Assembly (NCBI GenBank): GCA_030348385.1
Contig: JAUCFP010000006.1
Coordinates: 868,001 to 932,000 of the forward strand
Source: Cytobacillus sp. NJ13
Lineage (GTDB): Bacteria > Bacillota > Bacilli > Bacillales > Cytobacillaceae
DNA length: 64,000 nucleotides
Direction: 5' to 3'
Below are positions 26,915 to 36,050 of this stretch, in pieces (positions within the stretch are counted from its first letter, which is position 1; each line of letters opens with the position of its first letter). A model generated the notes under the pieces. It was not told where the DNA came from. It was given only the letters and a program-made list of their open reading frames with translations, and did no database searches. The translations under genes and the position numbers were made by a program.

Positions 26915-26970
26915 GAAGCTGCCTCAATATTCATTGAAAAATGAATATACAGAGTCAGCTTTTTTCTTTT
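26915..26970 (+). terminator. Terminator after beta-helix copy 4
   Basis: GAAGCTG...CAGCTTTTTT around ATATTCATT/AATGAATAT, followed by a T-rich tract. Confidence 0.85.
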
Positions 26971-27049
26971 TTCTACTCTTAATAAGTCGGAAATCACTCA
27001 TAGTATTTTTCCTATCTTTTTCGACGGGCTATTAGTAATCCTCTAAAAG

Positions 27050-27120
27050 CACATTTTAATAACTTGTCCACATTCGTCCGATACAATTCTATTAAAAATT
27101 CATATCATATATTAAGTTAA
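27050..27120 (+). promoter_or_regulatory. Beta-helix upstream module 5
   Basis: A variant module with CATATCATA at 27101-27109, 40 bases before the start codon. It is nearly identical to module 6 and differs from modules 1-4 in the spacer. Confidence 0.6.
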
Positions 27121-27140
27121 TTGAAAGGAGGTGAGATTAG

Positions 27141-28109
27141 ATGACAGTAATTAATGTTCCTGCTGGCGGAAGTATTAACGCAGCTTTTGTTGGAGCAAAT
27201 CCTGGAGATACAATTCGTGTAGCGGCAGGCGTTTTTGAAGAAAATGTTGTCATTCCAGCTGGACTGGATCGCCTCAGACTTCTTGGAGCTGGGATCGGCC
27301 AGACAATTTTGGATGGGACAGGTTCCGGTGGTGATGGTATTACAGTGGGCTCAGCTTTTGTGACAATTGCTGGATTTACAGTTAGAGACTATAGTTCTAA
27401 TGGGATTCTAGTCAATACAAGTGACAACATCCTCCGCGATCTTGAAGTTCTAAACAATGGAAATCTTGGAATCTATACTGCCGCTGATCGTAACTTAGTT
27501 ATCAATGTTGAATCAAACGAGAATGGTTCTGATGGTATTCACATAGATGGAAACAGTAACTATGTGATCGAAAGTATGTTTAAAGAAAATGAAAGTATAG
27601 GCATTGTTTTGCATGGTGTCAACAATCTAGCATTAAGTAACAAGGTAATTGGAAACACTTCTGAAGGTATTGAAGTAATAGGAGGACACATTGTTATCGA
27701 TAATGTTTCCAAAAACAACGGTGATGATGGGATCGACGTTGGTTCCGATGGTAACTTCATCTTTGGGAATAACTTTAACCGCAACACCAGCGATGGAATC
27801 GATCTATCTGAGTTTGCAAATAACTTAGTTTTTAATAACAATGTGAAAAATAACAGCGAGGATGGGATTGATGTAGCAGGCGGAGATAACAATAGCATTG
27901 TGGGCAATAAAGTAAAGAAAAACGCGTTTACAGGAATTGAACTGGATAGTGACTCTGATGAAAACATCGTAGACCAAAACCTGGTGAAAAAGAACGTTGG
28001 TCCTGGAATCCTTTTAACATCCGATGCAAATGACAACGCTGTTCGAGAGAATACACTCAGTGGCAATACACCGGACATTCAAGCAGATACTCCAGCTCGA
28101 TACAAATAA
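27141..28109 (+). CDS. Beta-helix repeat protein, family copy 5, C-terminally frameshifted
   Basis: The frame runs 322 residues and ends ADTPARYK. Compared with its paralogues, one extra base in CCAGCTCGATAC (near 28095) shifts the frame and removes the conserved 19-residue tail with the two cysteines. A second difference further on, a net loss of about one base near 28140, means that even the shifted frame does not restore the normal ending. The solenoid itself is intact. The protein may be made without its tail, or the gene may be decaying. The first 300 bases are almost identical to copy 6. Confidence 0.8.
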   Translation: MTVINVPAGGSINAAFVGANPGDTIRVAAGVFEENVVIPAGLDRLRLLGAGIGQTILDGTGSGGDGITVGSAFVTIAGFTVRDYSSNGILVNTSDNILRDLEVLNNGNLGIYTAADRNLVINVESNENGSDGIHIDGNSNYVIESMFKENESIGIVLHGVNNLALSNKVIGNTSEGIEVIGGHIVIDNVSKNNGDDGIDVGSDGNFIFGNNFNRNTSDGIDLSEFANNLVFNNNVKNNSEDGIDVAGGDNNSIVGNKVKKNAFTGIELDSDSDENIVDQNLVKKNVGPGILLTSDANDNAVRENTLSGNTPDIQADTPARYK

Positions 28110-28214
28110 CACTTTTGATGAAAACGATTGTCAAACAAGCTCTCCCCAGGACTCTGCTCCTAATCAATGAAATAAGAGAATCCCTCTACAGGACTAAAAG
28201 TAAATGAATTAAAG

Positions 28215-28258
28215 AAAAAGCTGAATCAAAAATGAATTTTTGAATCAGCTTTTTCTTT
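28215..28258 (+). terminator. Terminator after beta-helix copy 5
   Basis: A 16-bp stem with one mismatch (AAAGCTGAATCAAAAA / TTTTTGAATCAGCTTT), a four-base loop and a T-rich tail. This is a different sequence from copies 1-4. Confidence 0.88.
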
Positions 28259-28317
28259 TCTCTTTCCAATGTCAGAAAGCACTTATAGTTTACGGGCTAT
28301 TACCAATCCTCTAAGAA

Positions 28318-28389
28318 CACATTTTTTTAACTTGTCCACATTCGTCCGATACAATTCTATTAAAAATTCATATCATATATTAAGTTAAT
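28318..28389 (+). promoter_or_regulatory. Beta-helix upstream module 6
   Basis: CATATCATA at 28369-28377, 40 bases before the start codon; almost identical to module 5. Confidence 0.6.
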
Positions 28390-28408
28390 TAAAAGGAGGT
28401 GAGATTAG

Positions 28409-29438
28409 ATGACGGTAATTAATGTTCCTGCTGGCGGAAGTATTAACGCAGCTTTTGTTGGAGCAAATCCTGGAGATACAATTCGTGTAGCGGCAGGCGT
28501 TTTTGAAGAAAATGTTGTCATTCCAGCTCGGACTGGATCGCCTCAGACTTCTTGGAGCTGGGATCGGCCAGACAATTTTGGATGGGACAGGTTCCGGTGG
28601 TGATGGTATTACAGTGGGCTCAGCTTTTGTGACAATTGCTGGATTTACAGTTAGAGACTATAGTTCTAATGGGATTCTAGTCAATACGAGTGACAACATC
28701 CTCCGCGATCTTAAAGTTCAAAACAATGGAGATGACGGAATCGATATTCAAGGAGATCGCAACTTGATCTTTAATATAACATCGACAGAAAACGGCAGTG
28801 ATGGAATTGAATTAGATGGAAATAACAATTATGTGGTAGAAAGTAAGATTATAGAAAATGAAGATGATGGTATTGATTTAATAGGGAGTAACAATCTTTT
28901 CCTTAAGAATAGGGTGATTGGCAACAGTAATACGGGAATTGAAGTTAATAGTGGAAGCGGAACACTGATCATTGATAATGTTGTCAAAAACAATGCAGGT
29001 GGGGTTTTTATTTTTTCAGATGGTAACCTTGTCTTTGGGAATAGGGTGAATCGCAGCTCCTCCCTCGATGCAATATTCCTGGATGGGTTAGATAATAACT
29101 TGTTATTTAATAACAATGTGAAAAATAACAATGGAGATGGCATCGATTTAAATGGTGGAGAAAATAATCGCGTCATTGGCAATAAGATTAAGAAGAACGC
29201 TTTTACAGGAATTGAACTAGATAGTGACTCAAATGAAAACATTGTGGATCAAAACCTGGTGAAGAAGAACGCAAGTCCTGGCATACACCTAACTAGTGAT
29301 GCAGACGATAATGCTGTTCGAGAGAATACACTAAGTGGCAATATACCCGATATTCAAGCAGATACTCCAGCAGATACAAATAACACCTTTGATGAAAACA
29401 ATTGTCAAACCAGTTCCCCTCCTGGACTCTGCTCCTAA
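28409..29438 (+). pseudogene. Beta-helix repeat protein, family copy 6, frameshifted near the 5' end
   Basis: Translation from ATG 28409 gives the normal cap for about 40 residues, then breaks at CCAGCTCGGACTGG, where copy 5 reads CCAGCTGGACTGG: one extra C near 28530. The remaining 300 residues stay open in the other frame through the normal cysteine tail ending PPGLCS. Without the insertion the protein would be about 343 residues. Because the rest is undamaged, the shift is either very recent, a sequencing error, or reversible. Its upstream module and ribosome binding site are intact. Confidence 0.8.
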
Positions 29439-29488
29439 TGAAATAGTCTGTTCTCCAGCAGATAAAAGAAACTAATATTATGATTTAA

Positions 29489-29532
29489 AGAAAAAGCTGT
29501 CTCAATTTGACTTTATAGAGGCGGCTTTTACT
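29489..29532 (+). terminator. Probable terminator after beta-helix copy 6
   Basis: AAAAAGCTGTCTC pairs imperfectly with GAGGCGGCTTTT. It is weaker than the terminators of the other copies. Confidence 0.6.
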
Positions 29533-29587
29533 ATTCTGTCACTAATAATCGAAATACCCACGGGCTTTTGGTTATCCTCTAAATATC

Positions 29588-29655
29588 CATTTTAATCACT
29601 TGTCCACATTTGTCGGATACATTCTACTGAAATATTCATATTATGTATTAATAAT
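29588..29655 (+). promoter_or_regulatory. Seventh copy of the beta-helix upstream module
   Basis: TTGTCCACATTTGTCGGATAC, a 16-base spacer, then CATATTATG at 29637-29645. It matches modules 5 and 6 with several changes, including one in the last -10 base. It lies 132 bases before the start of the decayed sulfotransferase instead of 40. Confidence 0.5.
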
Positions 29656-29768
29656 AGAAACAGGTTTTTTATTCGCAAAGCAGCTGGCTGAACTGTTGAA
29701 AACGTTGTTACTTCTTCATAAATGGATTGCTCCCTATTTAAAATAAAAATAAGGAAAAGGTGGGGTGT

Positions 29769-30580
29769 ATGTACAAACAAAAGAATTTATTAAAAGAGAT
29801 ACCTGAAATAATTTTTAAGGAAAAAAAGCTTTGGTGATTTTATCCACACAACGAAGTGGAAGTACTATGCTATGCGAAGATATAAAATCTCTTGGAGTAT
29901 TAGGCACACCAGAAGAACATTTTTGGCAAGTGCTTAATCAAAATAAAGGCACAGCAGGTGAACAATTAGTCGAATATTTTACCTCAAATGGAAACCTCAA
30001 TAACTCTGATTTTTATTCTATTAAATTGATGTATAACCACCTTGATATGTTTGGATTTTGGATAAGTGATAGAGTATTAGACACAGAAACCAATACTAAA
30101 AATATCGTGAACTTGCATTGCAGTTTTTAAAGAAAAGTTTGAAAATGTAACTTTTATATATATTCAGCGTAAGAATAAATTTGAACAAGCATTATCACAC
30201 TACAGATCAGCAAAAACAAATTTATGGCACATAATCGATGAAAAAAAATTAAGACCAAAAACTCCAATTCACTTAAAGAAAATCAGTTGCTTGATAATAT
30301 AGATACAGAGCTTTTTAATAGAATATATGACAAGACATATAGGCATGATAGGCAATTACAAAGATTTATAAAGAAACAAGGAATAAATTATTTACCTTTG
30401 GTATATGAAGAAATTAGAAATGACTATCCGAACTATTTGCTGGATATAGGTGCAAAGGCTGGAGTTAAACTGGACATTAACTCTTTAGGTGAGAGAAAAA
30501 TCAAAAAAATAGTACCCAATGATTTTGTTTTAAAATTTAAAGAAGCGTTACTTGAAAAAACTGATAGAGAATACATCTAA
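29769..30580 (+). pseudogene. Stf0-type sulfotransferase, broken by several frameshifts
   Basis: Starting at ATG 29769 (MYKQKNLLKEIPEIIF), a one-base loss near 29830 breaks the frame; the next frame carries the PAPS-binding motif VILSTQRSGSTMLCEDI and GVLGTPEEHFW, typical of Stf0 sulfotransferases such as trehalose 2-sulfotransferase. Further shifts near 30110, 30150 and 30290 lead through FIYIQRKNKFEQALSHYRS and LPLVYEEI to the end. At least four indels are needed to restore one frame of about 265 residues. It is a dead gene but shows that sulfation chemistry was present at this site. Confidence 0.8.
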
Positions 30581-31087
30581 AATTGTTTTTAAATATAACA
30601 ATAGTATACTCCATATTCTATTATCATTTTCACATACTTTTTTATATGGATTAAAGCTGAATTTTATTTCGCTGCGGATTTTTAAGGAATTGGGTATTAG
30701 ATAAGCCCCAGCAGGCTGTGATATTGCTTAACTTACGGTACTAGCCTACTAGAGAAATAACCTTGTGACGATAATCATGCAAATTAGATGAACCGAAAAG
30801 CCAAGTTGAACTTTTAGTATGACCTTCAAATATTTTCTTAGTTAAATTATTTATTGACCAACAATTATTATTTCCATAATAGGCACTTGCTATTTGCAAG
30901 TGCTTTATTAATATCTAATGGACTAATCAGTTAAGTATATACATTTTAGTTCAGAAGGAGCAGATTAGAACTTCATTTATTTTAGAGGGATAATTATAAA
31001 AATGAATTAAAGTCAAATAAAGATGTTACACATATATTATATAGAAATTCATAAAGGAATAATTTCTGAAGAAGGGGTTTTATACAA
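30581..31087. other. Intergenic region upstream of spsI, with a terminator
   Basis: About 500 bp without a convincing gene. A perfect 8-bp hairpin GCACTTGC/GCAAGTGC at 30883-30903 followed by TTTATTA looks like a terminator. Near 31029, CATATATTA fits the sigma-K -10 pattern about 60 bases before spsI; I see no good -35 for it. Confidence 0.5.
30882..30910 (+). terminator. Hairpin terminator upstream of spsI
   Basis: The 8-bp perfect stem GCACTTGC/GCAAGTGC has a 5-base loop and is followed by TTTATTA. It may be the old terminator of a decayed gene. Confidence 0.6.
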
Positions 31088-31828
31088 ATGAAAGGGGTTA
31101 TTCTTGCTGGTGGAACCGGTTCTCGTTTAAGGCCGTTTACCCAAATTATCAATAAGCACCTTTTGCCCGTTGGTCCTTACCCGATGATCTATTGGCCTAT
31201 ATTTAAATTAAGGGATGCGGGAATATATGAAATCATAATCATTACGAATAAGAACGATTTAAATTCATTTCTTAAGATATTGGGAGATGGTAAGGAACTC
31301 GATATTAAGCTTTCTTATGAGATACAGAAAAATAAAGGAGGAGGTATAGCAGATTCCCTTATGTGTGCGAAAGATTTTATAGAGAATGAAAAATTCATAA
31401 CCATCCTCGGTGATAATATTTTCGAAGAATCTTTAACTCCCTATATTCAGGCATTTCAAAAACAGGATAAAGGTGCCCGAGTCCTTTTAAAAGAAGTAAA
31501 AGATCTATCTAGATACGGGGTTCCCCATTTAGATGATAATATGAAGAGAATAAAATCCATCATTGAAAAACCAGCCAATCCACCTTCTTCCTTTTGTGTA
31601 ACCGGAATATATATGTATGACAAGAAAGTATTTCAGTTAATTGATGCCATTAACCCTTCAAATCGGAATGAACTTGAAATAACAGATGTGAATAATTTAT
31701 ATGCAAAGAAAAATGAGCTTCAATATGACATCTTAAAGGGGTGGTGGATTGATGCAGGTACACACGTATCACTTTATAAAGCTTTTCAATACGTAAACGA
31801 GTATAAATTGGAGGATGATACCTATTGA
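31088..31828 (+). CDS. spsI: Glucose-1-phosphate thymidylyltransferase, spore polysaccharide type
   Basis: First enzyme of dTDP-rhamnose synthesis. The 246 residues begin GVILAGGTGSRLRPFTQIINK, the nucleotidyltransferase loop, followed by LLPVGPYPMIYWPI and the ITILGDNIFEES metal site. The short form (about 246 residues, against about 290 for RfbA) matches B. subtilis SpsI, and the order of the next three genes is that of spsIJKL. It overlaps spsJ by four bases. Confidence 0.92.
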   Translation: MKGVILAGGTGSRLRPFTQIINKHLLPVGPYPMIYWPIFKLRDAGIYEIIIITNKNDLNSFLKILGDGKELDIKLSYEIQKNKGGGIADSLMCAKDFIENEKFITILGDNIFEESLTPYIQAFQKQDKGARVLLKEVKDLSRYGVPHLDDNMKRIKSIIEKPANPPSSFCVTGIYMYDKKVFQLIDAINPSNRNELEITDVNNLYAKKNELQYDILKGWWIDAGTHVSLYKAFQYVNEYKLEDDTY

Positions 31829-32784
31829 AAAAACACCTCCTAATAACTGGCGGTTCAGGGTTTATAGGTTCAAATTTTATTTCATATATGTTGTGCAACA
31901 CAAATTATTATATCACCAACGCAGATTCTTTGACCTATGCCGCAAATCAGAATATGATTCAACAATTTGAAAAATCGAATCGCTATCATTTTATTAATTG
32001 CGATATTGCTAAAGAGACTGATTTAGTCGGAGTATTTGACCAGCAATATGAAGCTATTATTAACTTTGCTGCAGAATCACATGTCGACCGCAGCATCATA
32101 GATGCAGCTCCATTCATTCGAACAAATATTAATGGCACTTTTAATTTATTACAAGCTGTCCTAATGGGAAAAGCCCGTAAGATGATCCAAATATCAACAG
32201 ACGAAGTATATGGCTCTCTAGAACCATTTGAACCTCCATTTAATGAAGTTAGTCCTCTTACACCTAACAATCCGTATTCTGCGAGTAAAGCAAGCGCTGA
32301 TTTGCTTGTCAGATCATATTATCATACACATCAACTCCCATTGATAATTACCCGATGCAGCAATAACTTCGGCCCCATGCAGCATTCTGAAAAGTTAATT
32401 CCAAAAGCTATTTATCATGCCCAAAAAGGCAAGGACATTCCCATATACGGTGATGGTTTAAATATACGTGACTGGATATATGTTGAGGACCATTGTAAAG
32501 CTGTTCATTTGGTTCTTGAAAACGGGAAAATAGGTGAAGTTTATAATATTGGTGGCTCTGAAGAAAAGACTAATTTAGAAATAATACAAATTATACTTAA
32601 ATATTTAAAAAAGGATACACAATTAATAAAGTTTATTCAGGATCGAAAAGGTCATGATAGACGGTACGCTTTGGATATATCGAAAATATATAGGGAACTT
32701 GGCTGGAAACCGAGAGTCTCTTTCGAAGATGGAATTAAAAGGACTATAGAATGGTATTTAATGAGAATGGATGGCAGGAAGTGA
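31825..32784 (+). CDS. spsJ: dTDP-glucose 4,6-dehydratase
   Basis: An extended SDR enzyme of 319 residues: GGSGFIGSNFISYML (NAD site), ESHVDRSI and STDEVYGSL (dehydratase signature), and NPYSASKASADLL (catalytic Tyr and Lys). It removes water from dTDP-glucose to give the 4-keto-6-deoxy sugar. It starts at TTG overlapping spsI, with GGAGGATG upstream. Gene order and length match B. subtilis SpsJ. Confidence 0.94.
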   Translation: MKKHLLITGGSGFIGSNFISYMLCNTNYYITNADSLTYAANQNMIQQFEKSNRYHFINCDIAKETDLVGVFDQQYEAIINFAAESHVDRSIIDAAPFIRTNINGTFNLLQAVLMGKARKMIQISTDEVYGSLEPFEPPFNEVSPLTPNNPYSASKASADLLVRSYYHTHQLPLIITRCSNNFGPMQHSEKLIPKAIYHAQKGKDIPIYGDGLNIRDWIYVEDHCKAVHLVLENGKIGEVYNIGGSEEKTNLEIIQIILKYLKKDTQLIKFIQDRKGHDRRYALDISKIYRELGWKPRVSFEDGIKRTIEWYLMRMDGRK

Positions 32785-32788
32785 GAAG

Positions 32789-33631
32789 GTGGATATTTTA
32801 ATAACTGGAGCTCATGGCCAATTAGGCAAGGAGTTAGTAAGAAAATTGGGCCAATTTCATTCAGTAGCGGGTCTCGGAAAAAAGGATTTGGACATTACAG
32901 ATTATGTCCAGGTCGTCAATGTAATATCGGATTATCAGCCGCAATATATTATTCATACTGCCGCATTTACTTCAGTTGATCAATGTGAAATGGACCGTAA
33001 GAAAGCATTTGAAGTAAATGCTCTCGGTACTGGATACGTGGCACAAGCAGCTAATAAAATTCATGCAAGGATGTTTTATATCAGTACCGATTATGTATTT
33101 GATGGAAAAAAGCAATCTCCATATACGGAAGATGACGATCCAAATCCTCAATCTATTTATGGAATCAGCAAATTACTTGGTGAAAGGCTGGCAGGTTTAT
33201 TTAATAATGCTTCAATAATACGAACTTCATGGCTTTTTGGACACGATGGAGCCAATTTCGTAAAAACTATGATCCAAAATGCAAAGAAGGGCAAAGAAAT
33301 TAAGGTGGTCAACGATCAGATAGGCTGTCCTACTTATGCAAATGATCTGGCTGAAACGATAATTCAGTTACTAGATAAAAAAAATGGCATTTATCATGTA
33401 TGTAATTCCGGTCCATGCACTTGGAATACGTTTGCAAAAGCAATATTAAAAGGTGCAGGTTTCGATTCAGAACTAATAATACCTGTAATGACGAAAGAAT
33501 ATGGGTCCCTTTGCCCAAGGCCCCTTTATTCAGTCATGGAACAAAATGCGCTGCTTAAAGAAGGGATAAACCCTCTAAGGCCTTGGAAAGAAGCACTACA
33601 GGAGTTTTTAAGGAAGGAGCTGGGTGAATGA
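32789..33631 (+). CDS. spsK: dTDP-4-dehydrorhamnose reductase
   Basis: Final reduction step to dTDP-L-rhamnose. The SDR motif ITGAHGQLGKELVRKL, the STDYVFDG active site and YGISKLLGERL (Tyr and Lys) identify the RfbD/SpsK family. I prefer GTG 32789, seven bases after AGGAAG and just after the spsJ stop, giving 280 residues; an ATG at 32771 overlaps spsJ and lacks a ribosome binding site. It overlaps spsL by four bases. Confidence 0.92.
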   Translation: MDILITGAHGQLGKELVRKLGQFHSVAGLGKKDLDITDYVQVVNVISDYQPQYIIHTAAFTSVDQCEMDRKKAFEVNALGTGYVAQAANKIHARMFYISTDYVFDGKKQSPYTEDDDPNPQSIYGISKLLGERLAGLFNNASIIRTSWLFGHDGANFVKTMIQNAKKGKEIKVVNDQIGCPTYANDLAETIIQLLDKKNGIYHVCNSGPCTWNTFAKAILKGAGFDSELIIPVMTKEYGSLCPRPLYSVMEQNALLKEGINPLRPWKEALQEFLRKELGE

Positions 33632-34086
33632 TAAAAGGGATTAAAGTAAAGAATCTTATTAAGCATTGTGATGACCGGGGCTTTTTTACAGAACTCATCC
33701 GTGATAATGAACCTGAGTTTTTACCAAAATTTGGGCAGGCGTCGTGGTCTATGAGCTACCCTGGTGTAATTAAAGCTTTTCACTATCATGAAAAGCAGGA
33801 TGATTTATGGTTTTTTCCCACCGGTAATGCTCAAGTTGTTCTTTATGATTTAAGAGAAGATTCACCGACTAATGGAACAACAGATGTTTATTATATGGGG
33901 GAGGAAAATCCCATTATGCTTTTTATTCCCAGAGGTGTCGCACATGGGTATAGAGTACTTGGGCAAGAGCCCGCAGTGATAATTTATTTTACAACTGAAT
34001 CATATAACCCAAATGATCCAGATGAAAAGAGAATTCCCTGGAATGATCCTGTTATAGACTTTAAATGGATAACTGAAAACCGATAA
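33628..34086 (+). CDS. spsL: dTDP-4-dehydrorhamnose 3,5-epimerase-like cupin
   Basis: A 152-residue RmlC-like cupin. The catalytic histidine region is VIKAFHYHEKQDDLWFF and the later loop is FIPRGVAHGYRVLG. It is shorter than classical RmlC (about 180) and matches B. subtilis SpsL in place and size. It epimerises the keto sugar at C3 and C5. It ends the rhamnose operon. Confidence 0.92.
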   Translation: MIKGIKVKNLIKHCDDRGFFTELIRDNEPEFLPKFGQASWSMSYPGVIKAFHYHEKQDDLWFFPTGNAQVVLYDLREDSPTNGTTDVYYMGEENPIMLFIPRGVAHGYRVLGQEPAVIIYFTTESYNPNDPDEKRIPWNDPVIDFKWITENR

Positions 34087-34090
34087 AAAC

Positions 34091-34125
34091 CCCCGCAAGG
34101 ACATAAATGAATCAGTCAAGCGGGG
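34091..34125. terminator. Possible terminator after spsL
   Basis: CCCCGC and GCGGGG pair across a 23-base loop; the T-run on the plus strand is poor (GATTAC). On the minus strand the stem is followed by GTTTTTATCG, so it may instead serve the convergent permease gene. Confidence 0.45.
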
Positions 34126-34271
34126 ATTACACCGTTCATAAGCCTGGAAGCATTATGCTATTTTATCTTCTCGGCTAGTTTTTGTTTTCTCCTTTATATA
34201 GCAAGCTAATAATAATTGTGGAATTTTTGTATATTCTAAATAAACAGCTGTTTCGTTTTTATACCTATTCA

Positions 34272-36050
34272 TTACTTTACCCATACAAAATATACGATTA
34301 TTACCGTTGCCGCCATAACGATAATGTTCAGTGGAATACCGACCTTTAAATAATCCTTAAAAGTATATCCTCCAGGACCATAAACAATCATGTTGGTTTG
34401 ATAGCCAATCGGGGTAGAAAATCCGGCTGAGGCAGAGATTGCGACTATCACTGCCATTGCTATAGGATTAATAGAAGTTTGTGAGGATACCTCCATTGCA
34501 ATAGGAAGCATCATCGCTGCTGCTGCATTATTTGTAATTATTTCTGTAAAGAGGTTGGTAACTAGATAAACTACGAATAGCAGAAAGAAAATTCCAAAGG
34601 GCTGAACAAATGATAAGATGCTATTGGCAATCCATTCTGCAGTTCCCGAGTTAATTAATGCTGTTCCGATACCAAATGAAGATGCAATAATTAGTAAAAC
34701 ATCAAATTTAATAAATCTTTTTGCTTCCTCTGGAGTAATAATTCTTAAGATAAATAATGAAACGGCGGCAAATGCTACAGCTTTCAACATAGTTAAAAGA
34801 TTTAGAGCGACTAAAGAAATAAGCATAATCATAATTGCGATGGTAAACCATCCTTTTTGGCGTGAAATAGTAGCAGGCAGCTTTTCTTCATTTACTGCAT
34901 TTACAACATAGAAATCATGAGAGTGATTTCTTTCTTTAAAATCATGGCCAGTCACCATTAAAAGAGTATCTCCAGGCTTTAAAGCAATTTCTCCAATCTT
35001 GCAGTTAATTCTTTCATTTTTTCGGTGGACAGCAATTACGGCAGCATCAAATTTTCCACGAAAATGTGTTTCATTTATTTTTTTGTGCAAAAGAGAAGAA
35101 TGATGAGAAACAACTGCTTCAACCAGCTTGGAATTACCAGTTATTAAACCATCCAGCAAAGGACCTGTATTTGTTTCAAGATTAACCCCTTTTATGGACT
35201 GAAGTTCAGCAACGGTCGAGATTAAACCAGTAAAAATTAGTCGGTCATTAGCCTTTATGATGGTAGAACTTGTAACTGGTGTTATCATGTCATTGTCACG
35301 AATAATGCCCAAGAGGTAAAGCCCAGCAAGTTTCCTTAATTTCGCTTCCTTTATCGTTTTATTAATATGCTCATATTCTTCAGTGATCCTAACTTCCCCT
35401 ATATACTCCCTGCTTATTTCTTCAACATTTCTCTGGGCTTTATTAGTAGGAAGTAAATGATAGCCTATTGTATAAAGGTAAAAGATCCCCAAGAGTGTGA
35501 TTGGAATCCCCACTATCCCCAGTTGAAAAAAAGAAAAACCGGGAAGATTGTAATCCAGAAGAAGTCCATGCACCACCAAATTTGTAGAGGTTCCTATAAT
35601 GGTTATGGTTCCGCCAAGAATCGTTGCATATGATAACGGAATTAGGAGCTTAGAAGCAGAGAGCTGATTGTTTTCACACCATTTTCTTAAAATAGGAGTA
35701 AACGTAGTAACTATAGGTGTATTATTCATAAATGCGGATATAGCAGAAATAGGAAACACGATTTTTAATAACGTCATTTTTTCTTTATCTTTGGGATTTA
35801 AAAGTTTATAAAGTGTAATTTTAACTAAATCACTCTTCTGAATAGCACCGGCTATTATGAACAGCAATGCAATGGTCAACATGCCTTCATTAGAAAAACC
35901 ATTTAATGCTTCATCTGCAGAAATAATACCGGTTAATAAAAATACGACTAATGTAATAAAAACAATTACTTCAGGTCTTTCTTTTTCTAGTATTAGACAA
36001 CCGAGCATACCTAAAATAGCAGTTAACACAAATGCAATTTCCCATGTCAT
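34272..36050 (-). CDS. SLC13/DASS-family permease with TrkA-C domains, possible sulfate transporter
   Basis: A 592-residue protein with two halves of membrane helices around a soluble region (about residues 210-385). The first half carries SAFMNNTPIVTTFTPIL, the sodium/anion-site motif of the DASS family, repeated in the second half as EIITNNAAAAMMLP. The central soluble region has two TrkA-C (RCK_C) modules, seen around LYLLGIIRDNDMITP and FDAAVIAVHRKNERI. DASS proteins of this layout, such as algal SAC1-like and bacterial SLC13 proteins, often carry sulfate. Next to sat/cysC and sulfotransferases, sulfate uptake is the best guess, but the substrate is not proven by sequence. Confidence 0.8.
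   Translation of the reverse strand: MTWEIAFVLTAILGMLGCLILEKERPEVIVFITLVVFLLTGIISADEALNGFSNEGMLTIALLFIIAGAIQKSDLVKITLYKLLNPKDKEKMTLLKIVFPISAISAFMNNTPIVTTFTPILRKWCENNQLSASKLLIPLSYATILGGTITIIGTSTNLVVHGLLLDYNLPGFSFFQLGIVGIPITLLGIFYLYTIGYHLLPTNKAQRNVEEISREYIGEVRITEEYEHINKTIKEAKLRKLAGLYLLGIIRDNDMITPVTSSTIIKANDRLIFTGLISTVAELQSIKGVNLETNTGPLLDGLITGNSKLVEAVVSHHSSLLHKKINETHFRGKFDAAVIAVHRKNERINCKIGEIALKPGDTLLMVTGHDFKERNHSHDFYVVNAVNEEKLPATISRQKGWFTIAIMIMLISLVALNLLTMLKAVAFAAVSLFILRIITPEEAKRFIKFDVLLIIASSFGIGTALINSGTAEWIANSILSFVQPFGIFFLLFVVYLVTNLFTEIITNNAAAAMMLPIAMEVSSQTSINPIAMAVIVAISASAGFSTPIGYQTNMIVYGPGGYTFKDYLKVGIPLNIIVMAATVIIVYFVWVK

Noticed and set aside
22457..29242. Long minus-strand open frames opposite each beta-helix gene
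   Set aside because: They mirror the Asn/Asp/Gly-rich coding strand, lack ribosome binding sites and appear at the same place in each paralogue, as expected for shadow frames.
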